DNA from: Candidatus Acididesulfobacter guangdongensis
Lineage (GTDB): Bacteria; SZUA-79; Acidulodesulfobacterales; Acidulodesulfobacteraceae
Assembly (NCBI GenBank): GCA_004195045.1
Contig: SGBC01000003.1
Location: 434,001 to 498,000, forward strand
DNA: 64,000 nt
Direction of reading: 5' to 3'
Positions within the stretch are counted from its first letter, which is position 1, and each line of letters begins with the position of its first letter. The position numbers and the translations under genes are program-made. A model generated the notes under the pieces. It saw only the letters and a list, made by a program, of their open reading frames with translations. It made no database searches and was not told the origin of the DNA. Of this stretch, positions 54,647 to 62,154 are shown in pieces.

Positions 54647-55837
54647 ATGGAAAAAAAAGAAAAAAAGGCTAAGCCAGCCGATACAGACATTATATCAGAA
54701 ACTTTCAGTATTAATCCAGACAGAGAATCATTAGAAAAAGCTTTTAAATCGTTTGAACTTGCTTCTGTAAAGCTGTCTGCGTATTATAACAGTTTGGAAG
54801 AAAAAATAGTAGATTTAAAGGAAAACCTAAACGCCGTCCTTGAAAGTATGCCGCTCGGCGTTGTAGTCACGGACGAACTGAACAGGATAACATTTATAAA
54901 TAAATATCTGGACGCCCTGATTCCGGGCGGTAATTTAATTAAATATTTAAACAGCGATATAAATAATTTTTTTGAAAATTTCTTTGAAAAAGAATCAATT
55001 GAAGATTTCATAAAACCCATTTTCAACCCGTTTGAAAAAGCAATGCGTATCTCAGATAATAAATCCATCCCTATTTTTGCTTATGTAAAAATTTTGTACG
55101 GCAAAGATAAAAAATTTTCCGGCAGAATTTTTATTTTTCAAAATATTGAGGAAATTAAAAAAACAAAGAGGCTTGCAGAAATTGGCGAAATGTCGGCGAA
55201 AGTCGCCCATGAAATAAGAAATCCTTTAGGTTCCGTCGAACTTTTCGCGTCAATTTTATACACTGAACTTACAGACGAAAGGCACAGGGAAATAATTTCC
55301 AATATAATTTCAGCCGTCAAAAATATGAACACTACTATAACTAATCTCCTTGAATTTTCAAAAAATATAAAGCCGGATATTTCAAAACAGAATTTATACG
55401 ACATATGTAAAAATTCAATACTTTTTGCTTCGCATATTATAAAACAGAAAGATATTGCTATAATGGAAAATATTGACAGGAATATTTTCATAAATGCAGA
55501 TAAAAATCTTATAACCCAGTGTTTTTTAAATATTATAATAAACGCCTGCCAGTCTGTTCCTGACGGCTGCGGTACTATTAAAATAAACTGCGCCGTAATA
55601 AAAAACGATTCGAACGATACCGACTATATATGTATAACATTTGAAGATAACGGTAAAGGATTTGAAAAAGAAAGCATAGGGAAAATATTTACCCCTTTTT
55701 TTTCAACTAAAAAAAGCGGAGGCACAGGGTTAGGTCTTTCTATCGCCTTAAATAATGCTATATTGCACGGCGGTTATATTACAGCCGAAAATTCGTCCGG
55801 AGGCGGCGCAAAAATACAGGTATATCTGCCAAATTAA
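54647..55837 (+). CDS. flrB: FlrB/FlgS-like sensor histidine kinase
   Basis: A 396-residue kinase, cytosolic by sequence (no membrane segment). A coiled coil (about 25-62) precedes a PAS-like domain (about 63-170, ESMPLGVVVTDELNRITFINK), then a HisKA with AHEIRNPLGS (His188) and an HATPase with NACQSVPDG, FEDNGKGFEKE and GGTGLGLSIA. It is the natural partner of the divergent activator. The ORF is open upstream to 54482, but that overlaps the other gene; the ATG at 54647 gives the normal family start. It lies 78 nt from the activator. Confidence 0.9.
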   Translation: MEKKEKKAKPADTDIISETFSINPDRESLEKAFKSFELASVKLSAYYNSLEEKIVDLKENLNAVLESMPLGVVVTDELNRITFINKYLDALIPGGNLIKYLNSDINNFFENFFEKESIEDFIKPIFNPFEKAMRISDNKSIPIFAYVKILYGKDKKFSGRIFIFQNIEEIKKTKRLAEIGEMSAKVAHEIRNPLGSVELFASILYTELTDERHREIISNIISAVKNMNTTITNLLEFSKNIKPDISKQNLYDICKNSILFASHIIKQKDIAIMENIDRNIFINADKNLITQCFLNIIINACQSVPDGCGTIKINCAVIKNDSNDTDYICITFEDNGKGFEKESIGKIFTPFFSTKKSGGTGLGLSIALNNAILHGGYITAENSSGGGAKIQVYLPN

Positions 55838-56058
55838 CTGCAGCTGCTCAATTAATTGATTGGCTGTCGATAAGTTAGATTATTTTGTTAATTAAAAGAT
55901 TAGTTAATACATTGGTTAATAGATTGATTAAATAATTAATAGATAGAAGAGTTAATAATGTATCGATAAATCAATTAGGTTAATGAACATTATTATTAAT
56001 AAATAGATTTATCGTTATAAAGAACAATTAAATAATAAAAAAATAAAATAATAGATTA
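55838..56058. other. Spacer upstream of flgB
   Basis: About 220 nt of AT-rich sequence with repeated ATTAATAGATTGATTAA-like words. GTCGATAA near 55868 resembles the sigma-28 -10 box, but no TAAA lies at the right -35 spacing, so I do not call it. Confidence 0.4.
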
Positions 56059-56075
56059 TGGCATAAATATTGCAT
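56059..56075 (+). promoter_or_regulatory. Sigma-54 (-24/-12) promoter for flgB
   Basis: TGGCATAAATATTGCAT, with exact GG and GC spacing. The GC of the -12 element is at 56072-56073, so transcription would begin near 56084-56087, at or next to the flgB ATG (56087). No Shine-Dalgarno sequence is present, so the mRNA may be leaderless. Confidence 0.85.
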
Positions 56076-56086
56076 TTAATTAACAC

Positions 56087-56515
56087 ATGGAACTTTTTGG
56101 AAAAATATACGGCGTATTAGATGAAAGTTTAAATGTCCTGAGCGCCAGACAGAATGTTATAGCTTCAAATATCGCCAATGCCAATACACCGGGCTACAAG
56201 GAGAAGACTGTTAATTTTGAAAAAATTATGCAGGATGCCGTCGGCTCTGAAAATTCTCTCAACTTGAAAACAAACAGTCCTAAAGACTTTATAAATCTTG
56301 GTGTCAATAATATTAACAATTCTGAAAGTTTCAGCAGCGCAAATATAGAAGCTCAAAAAGTTCAGTCCGTACCGGCGCTTGACGGTAATACGGTGAATAT
56401 GGGTACCGAAATGGCGGAAATGTCTGCTAACGCGATAAGGTTTGAGGCAGTCTCTACACTTCTTTCTAAGAAGTTTACGATGCTTAATTATGCTATTACG
56501 CAAACTACGCCGTAA
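56087..56515 (+). CDS. flgB: FlgB, proximal rod protein
   Basis: A 142-residue rod protein of usual length. It begins MELFGKIYGVLDESLNVLSA and continues RQNVIASNIANANTPGYKEK, the standard FlgB start, so the ATG at 56087 is well supported. The C-terminal helix (EMSANAIRFEAVSTLLSKKF) is also typical. It joins the MS-ring/export core to the rod. It heads flgB-flgC-fliE-fliF-fliG-fliH. It is separated from flgC by a MITE insertion. Confidence 0.95.
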   Translation: MELFGKIYGVLDESLNVLSARQNVIASNIANANTPGYKEKTVNFEKIMQDAVGSENSLNLKTNSPKDFINLGVNNINNSESFSSANIEAQKVQSVPALDGNTVNMGTEMAEMSANAIRFEAVSTLLSKKFTMLNYAITQTTP

Positions 56516-56923
56516 TTTGCATATAAAATATAATTCTGCTGCTTTTTTTATTTTGAGGTTGCTGTTTTGATAAATTTCTTACATTAATTAATAATAAAAT
56601 AAAAATTAATAAATCAATAAATTAATAATAATATCATTAGGTAAATAATTGGATAATTTGATAAATTTCTTACATTAATAATAAAATAAAAAATTAATAG
56701 AATATAAGAATAATAACCTTAATCCCACAATAGAAAATATTTATGCATTGCTTTGCTCTGTCAAGCAAAATATAAGAAAAAGGTGTCAGATTTTATTTTT
56801 TTGCATATGAAATAGTTTAATTAACAAAGAAAATATTTGAAAAAAAATTAATCTGACACCTTTTCCGAGTAGATAACTTTCTATTGCAGGATTAAGAAAT
56901 AAATAAAACAAGAGGTAGACAAA
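56516..56923. other. flgB-flgC spacer carrying a MITE-like insertion
   Basis: A 408-nt spacer where only a few bases are normal. It contains a short direct repeat (GATAAATTTCTTACATTAAT near 56565 and 56657), AT-rich filler and the MITE at 56718-56896. AAGAGGT before flgC is the Shine-Dalgarno sequence. Confidence 0.65.
56718..56896 (-). mobile_element. 179-nt MITE-like element, copy 2
   Basis: The reverse complement of copy 1 at 51410-51588: same length, no gaps, about 15 mismatches. On this strand the terminal repeats are CTTAATCCTGCAATAGAAA and, inverted, CTTAATCCCACAATAGAAA (two mismatches). It holds the GGTGTCAGATT and AATCTGACACC internal arms. No ORF is inside. Confidence 0.9.
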
Positions 56924-57316
56924 ATGAGTTTCAATGTTTCGCTGCAGATTGCGGCAGAAGGGTTAAACGCAGAAAGAATAAGAATGAATGTTATATCCTC
57001 TAATCTTGCCAATATAAATACCGATAACGCCGGCAACGGTCTGCCGTACGTAAAAAAAGAACCTGTATTTAAAACTACCGATTTCGGAAATTATTTCGGC
57101 GTAGAGGTCGATAAAATTGAAAACTCAAACGACCCTTTTTCTTTAAAGTACGATCCGTCAAATCCTTTAGCTAACAAAGCCGGCTATGTTAAGATACCTA
57201 ATATTTCTTCTATACGTGAATTAGTCGATATGATTTCCGCTACACGGGCGTATCAGGCTGATTCTCAGGTTATAGCCGAATCTAAAGCGATGTCTCAGGC
57301 ATCTTTAAAGATTTAA
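56924..57316 (+). CDS. flgC: FlgC, proximal rod protein
   Basis: A 130-residue rod protein. Typical segments are LQIAAEGLNAERIRMNVISSNLANINT, YVKKEPVF and ISSIRELVDMISATRAYQADSQVI. AAGAGGT precedes the ATG. It follows flgB after the MITE-bearing spacer and precedes fliE. Confidence 0.94.
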   Translation: MSFNVSLQIAAEGLNAERIRMNVISSNLANINTDNAGNGLPYVKKEPVFKTTDFGNYFGVEVDKIENSNDPFSLKYDPSNPLANKAGYVKIPNISSIRELVDMISATRAYQADSQVIAESKAMSQASLKI

Positions 57317-57739
57317 AAAAAGATTTAAAAAATATTTAACTTTAAAATTTTAACAAATACTTAATATTTCGAAACAGATAAAAGCAACAGATAAAAGCAC
57401 AGGTTGCAATTTTTGATATAATATTTAAATACAAAAGATAAAAAAGCACAGATTGGGATTTATCAATTAAAGCTCAATTTAAAGATTAATTTTTGACGTT
57501 AAAAATTTGACACTTGATAAAATAATTTATAAAATATTAGAATGTGGATGTAATATTAAGTATTAATATATCATCTTAAAAATCTTAAATATAAATAAAC
57601 GGTAAACAAATAAATAAATAAATAAGCAAATAAACAGGCAAATAAATCCATAAACAAATAAACAAATAAATAAGTAAGTAAGTAAACAGGCGAATAAGTA
57701 AATAAATAAATAACTAAAATTTAAATTAGGGGTATTTGT
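57317..57739. other. Low-complexity spacer between flgC and fliE
   Basis: A 423-nt spacer with no gene. It has a repeat of ACAGATAAAAGCA-like words (57372-57400 and near 57440) and a long run of AAATAAATAAACA-like tetranucleotide words at 57590-57715. AGGGG near 57729 is the fliE Shine-Dalgarno sequence. Confidence 0.55.
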
Positions 57740-58069
57740 ATGACAATTCCTATAAATAGCATAAATATTAATTCCATAAAAGAATTAAATCCTGATAATA
57801 TAACAAATCCTGCTTCGCCGTCATCTTCATCCTCTGACGGCAGCGGCTCCGGAAGTTTCGCAGATACTCTTTCCGGATATATAAATAAGGTCAACGATTC
57901 TCAAATAGAGGCTAATAAACAGGCGGAAATGATTGCTACCGGAAAATCTTCAAACATACATCAAGCTATGATCGATATGGAGAAGGCAAATGATTCTTTC
58001 GAACTTATGATGCAGATGAGAAATAAAATAATTACGGCTTATAATACCGTTATGGATATGCAGGTTTAG
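57740..58069 (+). CDS. fliE: FliE, MS-ring/rod adaptor protein
   Basis: A 109-residue protein of normal length with the FliE pattern FADTLSGYINKVNDSQIEANKQAEM, then HQAMIDMEKANDSFELMMQMRNKI. It joins the FliF/FliPQR core to FlgB. An AGGGG sequence precedes the ATG. fliF follows after 62 nt. Confidence 0.94.
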   Translation: MTIPINSININSIKELNPDNITNPASPSSSSSDGSGSGSFADTLSGYINKVNDSQIEANKQAEMIATGKSSNIHQAMIDMEKANDSFELMMQMRNKIITAYNTVMDMQV

Positions 58070-58131
58070 TTAGATAATATCACTAATTACTTTAATCATT
58101 GATTATCTTATTAATATGACAGATGCGATAA

Positions 58132-59733
58132 ATGGCAGCTACAGCTAAAGATTTCGGAGCACAATTTAAAAAATTTTATACAGACTTGTCAATAGAGCGC
58201 AAAATAATATTTGCAGTTCTTATAGCCGGAGTTTTAGCCGCTATTTATTTTATGGCTATGTACGCTTCTGCGCCTAAATACCGTGTTTTATTTTCTAATC
58301 TAAATCCGTCCAGCGCATCGGCTATAATAAATAAATTGCACACCTATGCAATACCTTATAAACTCGCAGACCAGGGCAAAACTATTTTAGTTCCTAAAAG
58401 CAAGGTTTATCTTACAAGACTGAAACTAGCTTCGGCGGGGCTACCCAGACAGGAAGGCGTCGGATTTTCTATATTTGACAAATATCAGATAGGCATGACG
58501 GATTTTATTCAGCATGTCGAATACCAGCGGGCATTGCAGGGAGAACTTGAACGAACTATAAACGAACTTAATCAGGTAAAATATTCAAAGGTTATCATTG
58601 TCCTGCCGCGCCATTCCGTTTTTGTTACAAGGAGAATCCCCGCAAAAGCCTCCGTCATCATCAAACTGCGTCCGGGAACAAGCCTGAGCAGACAGGAAAT
58701 TCAAGGTATTTTACATCTTGTCGCCAGCTCCGTTCAGGGATTGAAATCAAAAAATATTACGATAGTAGATACTAAAGGCAAGATACTTTCTCTGCCGCAC
58801 AGAAAAAATTTTGTCTATTCTACTTATCAGCTTAGCTATGTAAAAAAAGTAGAACTCAGCCTTGAAAACAAAATTGACAACATGCTAGTGCCGGTTGTCG
58901 GAAGCGGCAACGTTGTATCTAAAGTATTTGTCAAAGTTAATTTTTCAAAAAAAGTAGAATCCAAAGAAACATATAATCCCAACACGACCGCCATCGCGTC
59001 TCAGGAAACTTATAAATCGTCTTCCGTAGGCGCTGTTAAACCTAAAGGCGTACCAGGCGCAAAATCAAACCTGCCGCCCGGGAAAGTGCCGATTCCCGTT
59101 ATGACGCCTAAAAAAGATAATGTAAAAAAAGTAATTACAAATTATGATGTCTCAAAGAAAATAGAAAAAATTTCTTATCCTGTTGGAACTATTCAGAAAA
59201 TTGACGCCTCTGTCTTAGTCAACGGAACATATATAAAAATAAAAAATAAAGCTGGAAAAATCACGGCAAAATATACGCCTAGACCTGCAAGCCAGATTGC
59301 ATTATTTAAAAATATAGTAAAAACCGCAATCGGTTACTCAAAGTTGGCTAAAGACAAAGTTATAGTTGCAAATATGCCTTTTAAAAAGGTCTCGCGATAC
59401 ATCCCTGCTCCGCCTAAAAAAACATTTGTAACAATAATCAAATCACATTTAATGGAGATAATAAAATATTTTGTAATACTTATAGCAGTACTTCTTTTAA
59501 TATTATTGGTTTTAAAACCGATAATGAGCTATATTACGGCGTATAAGCACAAAGAAGAGGAAGAAAATTTGGAAGACCGCAGGGGTGAAGCGATAGCTCA
59601 GCTTAAAGAGCAGGAACCGCCTAAACCTGAACCTACTCTAAAAGAAGTGGCGATGAATATTGTTCACACAGACCCGGAATCGGCTACTAATTATGTTAAA
59701 ACCCTTTTAAGAGAAAATGGAAGGGACGTATAA
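58132..59733 (+). CDS. fliF: FliF, MS-ring protein
   Basis: A 533-residue ring protein of standard length. It has two membrane helices (about 26-46 and 440-462), ring-building motifs (YRVLFSNLNPSSASAIINKL, and QVKYSKVIIVLPRHSVF), the QRALQGELERTINEL segment, and a C-terminal cytoplasmic tail (PEPTLKEVAMNIVHTDPESATN) for FliG binding. The periplasmic part is Lys-rich and has few acids. fliG follows after 2 nt. Confidence 0.95.
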   Translation: MAATAKDFGAQFKKFYTDLSIERKIIFAVLIAGVLAAIYFMAMYASAPKYRVLFSNLNPSSASAIINKLHTYAIPYKLADQGKTILVPKSKVYLTRLKLASAGLPRQEGVGFSIFDKYQIGMTDFIQHVEYQRALQGELERTINELNQVKYSKVIIVLPRHSVFVTRRIPAKASVIIKLRPGTSLSRQEIQGILHLVASSVQGLKSKNITIVDTKGKILSLPHRKNFVYSTYQLSYVKKVELSLENKIDNMLVPVVGSGNVVSKVFVKVNFSKKVESKETYNPNTTAIASQETYKSSSVGAVKPKGVPGAKSNLPPGKVPIPVMTPKKDNVKKVITNYDVSKKIEKISYPVGTIQKIDASVLVNGTYIKIKNKAGKITAKYTPRPASQIALFKNIVKTAIGYSKLAKDKVIVANMPFKKVSRYIPAPPKKTFVTIIKSHLMEIIKYFVILIAVLLLILLVLKPIMSYITAYKHKEEEENLEDRRGEAIAQLKEQEPPKPEPTLKEVAMNIVHTDPESATNYVKTLLRENGRDV

Positions 59734-59735
59734 AT

Positions 59736-60737
59736 ATGGCAAAAAAATTTATAGGACCTGAAAAAGCCGCAGCATTTCTTGTTTCAATAGGCGAAGATGC
59801 CGCTTCAGAGATATTTAAGAAATTAGACCTTGTTGAAATTCAAAAAATAACAAAATATATGAATCAGCTTCCGCCTATTTCCAAAGAGGATTCTGATGCT
59901 ATACTTAAAGATTTCAATTCAAATTTCGGCAATGTGGATTTAGTTATTAAAGCCGACGATTACGTGAAAAATTTAATTGCAAGGTCGCTTGATCCTGAGA
60001 AAGCTAAAAAAGTTTTGGATAATTTACACGGTCCTATAGAAGAAGAAGGTTTAGAGACATTAAAATGGCTCGACCCCCACGTTATAGCCGATTTTGTCAG
60101 AAATGAACATCCTCAAACCGTCGCTCTTATACTGGGACATCTTGAACCGATGCAGGCTGCGGCAGTTTTAAGCCTCCTGCCTGCATCAGTAAGGTCTCAA
60201 GTGGTTTTCAGACTGTCTAAACTGGAAAGAATCCCGCCCGGCGTTATAAAAGACCTTGACGAAGTGCTTCAGGAACAGCTGAAATCTGCCGGTTCTACCC
60301 AGAGCAAATTAGTCGGGGGCGTTAAAATAGTCGCCGAGATACTTAACAATATGGATAAATCTATTGAAGAGCCTATTATGAACGATATCGAAAAACTTGA
60401 CAAAGAAGAGGCTGAAAAAATAAGAGAACTGATGTTTACCTTTGACGACCTTGCCGAAGTTGACGATAAATCTATGCAGGTTATTCTGCGTGAAATTTCT
60501 CACGATCAGATAGTTATGGCTCTCAAAGCAGCGGGCGACGAAGTGAAAGATAAAATTCTTGCAAACGTTTCAAAAAGAGCGCAGGAAATGATAGTTGACG
60601 ACCTTGAAGCTATGGGACCAAAAAAACTTTCCGAAGTTGAAAAAGTTCAGCATGAAATATTAAAAATTGCTAGAAGATTAGAAGATGAAGGCAAAATAAG
60701 CATTGCGGTAAAATCGGAAAGCGAAAAACTTGTATAA
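59736..60737 (+). CDS. fliG: FliG, rotor torque and switch protein
   Basis: A 333-residue switch protein. The middle domain has RNEHPQTVALILGHLEP (EHPQ motif) and the C-terminal domain has the torque helix region MFTFDDLAEVDDKSMQVILREI with the charged residues that meet MotA. It couples FliF to FliM and to stators. It lies between fliF and fliH with tight spacing. Confidence 0.96.
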   Translation: MAKKFIGPEKAAAFLVSIGEDAASEIFKKLDLVEIQKITKYMNQLPPISKEDSDAILKDFNSNFGNVDLVIKADDYVKNLIARSLDPEKAKKVLDNLHGPIEEEGLETLKWLDPHVIADFVRNEHPQTVALILGHLEPMQAAAVLSLLPASVRSQVVFRLSKLERIPPGVIKDLDEVLQEQLKSAGSTQSKLVGGVKIVAEILNNMDKSIEEPIMNDIEKLDKEEAEKIRELMFTFDDLAEVDDKSMQVILREISHDQIVMALKAAGDEVKDKILANVSKRAQEMIVDDLEAMGPKKLSEVEKVQHEILKIARRLEDEGKISIAVKSESEKLV

Positions 60738-60753
60738 AGTAAAATAAAAAATT

Positions 60754-61485
60754 ATGTCAAATGTTATTAGAAATTTTGAGGTTAATTTAGAAAGCGATAC
60801 GATATACGACGGTTCTAAAATTATTTTAGCAAATGTTATTAAAAGCGGAAATATTGAAGAAGACGAAGAATTGCTTAATGCCCTTGAAGCTGTTTCTCCG
60901 GTAATTCAGAAATTTATTTTAAATCATATAGAAAGCTATAAAAGAAAATTAAATAAAACAATTGAAGATAAGGGTGAAATAATATTTAAAGAAAATAAAG
61001 CCAATGGATATACTGAAGGTTTTAAGACAGGTAAAATAGAAGCCATTCAATCTTTAGCAAAAGAAGTCAAAAATATGACGCAAGTTGCATCAGACATCGG
61101 TCAATTTAAAAATGTTTTATACAATGATGTCAAAAAAGAAACTATTGAACTATCGTTAAAAATTGCCGAAAAAATAGTAAACTCCGCAGTTCTGTCCGAC
61201 AATGATTTTTTAAAAAGTACAATATCTGCCGTCTTGGATAGAGCTGCAGATTCTACAAATATTATTATATATTTGAATCCTTCCGATTATAATTCATTCA
61301 GCAAAAATTCTGAAACGGCAGAAACTCTGTCAAAAAATAAACAATCTAAAATTTCGTTTATGTCAGACCCTAATCTGCTGCCTGGGAATACCTTTATTAA
61401 GACAGATTTTGGGGAAATAGACGCTAGAATAGAAACTCAGCTAAAGCAGATAGAAAAAGCTTTTAATAAAATTATTCCAGACTGA
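60754..61485 (+). CDS. fliH: FliH, export ATPase regulator
   Basis: A 243-residue protein. The N-terminal part is helical with a GYTEGFKTGKIEA segment (about 88-100) and the C-terminal domain (about 115-240) has the FliH/V-ATPase E-subunit pattern (ELSLKIAEKIVNSAVLSDNDF, then IIIYLNPSDY, then GNTFIKTDFGEIDARIETQLKQI). It holds FliI and brings it to the C-ring. fliI does not follow; a gene on the opposite strand lies there instead. Confidence 0.88.
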   Translation: MSNVIRNFEVNLESDTIYDGSKIILANVIKSGNIEEDEELLNALEAVSPVIQKFILNHIESYKRKLNKTIEDKGEIIFKENKANGYTEGFKTGKIEAIQSLAKEVKNMTQVASDIGQFKNVLYNDVKKETIELSLKIAEKIVNSAVLSDNDFLKSTISAVLDRAADSTNIIIYLNPSDYNSFSKNSETAETLSKNKQSKISFMSDPNLLPGNTFIKTDFGEIDARIETQLKQIEKAFNKIIPD

Positions 61486-61526
61486 TAACAATAACAATAC
61501 GTGACAACAATATATTGGAGAGAATT

Positions 61527-62090
61527 TTAAAGTTTTTTAATTTTTCGCATTTTCAGCCTTTCTTTTTTAGAGAGTCTATGCGGATTACCTTTTTTCTTGG
61601 TATTCTTTGAATGTTCATGCCCGCCGCAAAATTCATCGTCTCCGTCGCAAGCCGTAAAATCATAATCGTTGGAATAATTACCTTCGTCTTCCTCTTCACT
61701 GATAATATTGTTAATTATAACTTTAAATTCTTCCGGACTTATACTTGAAACGTTATCTAATCTTTCAACATATCTTTTAATTTCATTATCATTGGTGACT
61801 ACTAACGAATTCCTGATATTTTCCGCTATTCGCATTATAACGGCATCAGCTTTTTCACCTCTTTTTGAATAGATTACTTCAATATTTCCCATGTTATATT
61901 TTGACTCAAAAGGTTCCTGCGTCAAATAACCGTCAAAAACAACTATCACTTTATTTTTTTTTACATTATAATATCTTGATAGTAAAATAATAGTGTTATT
62001 CCGTAATTCCTGTAATTTTTCAGATTTTACGTTTATTTTGAAATAAGAATTAAATATAAAATTATATCCGTCAATTATTACTGTAATCAT
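61527..62090 (-). CDS. YacP-like NYN-domain protein (putative RNase)
   Basis: A 187-residue protein. Residues 1-130 match the YacP/NYN fold with IDGYNFIFNSYF at the start, VVFDGYL near 50, ADAVIMRIAENI and LVVTNDNEIKRYVERL, with several conserved Asp residues for metal binding. The tail (about 150-187) is a Lys-rich, acidic-then-basic segment that suggests RNA binding. It lies on the opposite strand between fliH and a sigma-54 activator, so it is probably transcribed alone. It is related to RNA processing rather than to flagella by family. Confidence 0.8.
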   Translation of the reverse strand: MITVIIDGYNFIFNSYFKINVKSEKLQELRNNTIILLSRYYNVKKNKVIVVFDGYLTQEPFESKYNMGNIEVIYSKRGEKADAVIMRIAENIRNSLVVTNDNEIKRYVERLDNVSSISPEEFKVIINNIISEEEDEGNYSNDYDFTACDGDDEFCGGHEHSKNTKKKGNPHRLSKKERLKMRKIKKL

Positions 62091-62154
62091 AATACATAAT
62101 ACCTTTAGCTTTAATTATAAATTAAAAAATTATTTAAAAAATTATAAATTAAAA

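Noticed and set aside
55864-55880. GTCGATAA as a sigma-28 -10 box upstream of flgB.
   Set aside because: No TAAA at the right distance upstream, and a strong sigma-54 promoter explains flgB.
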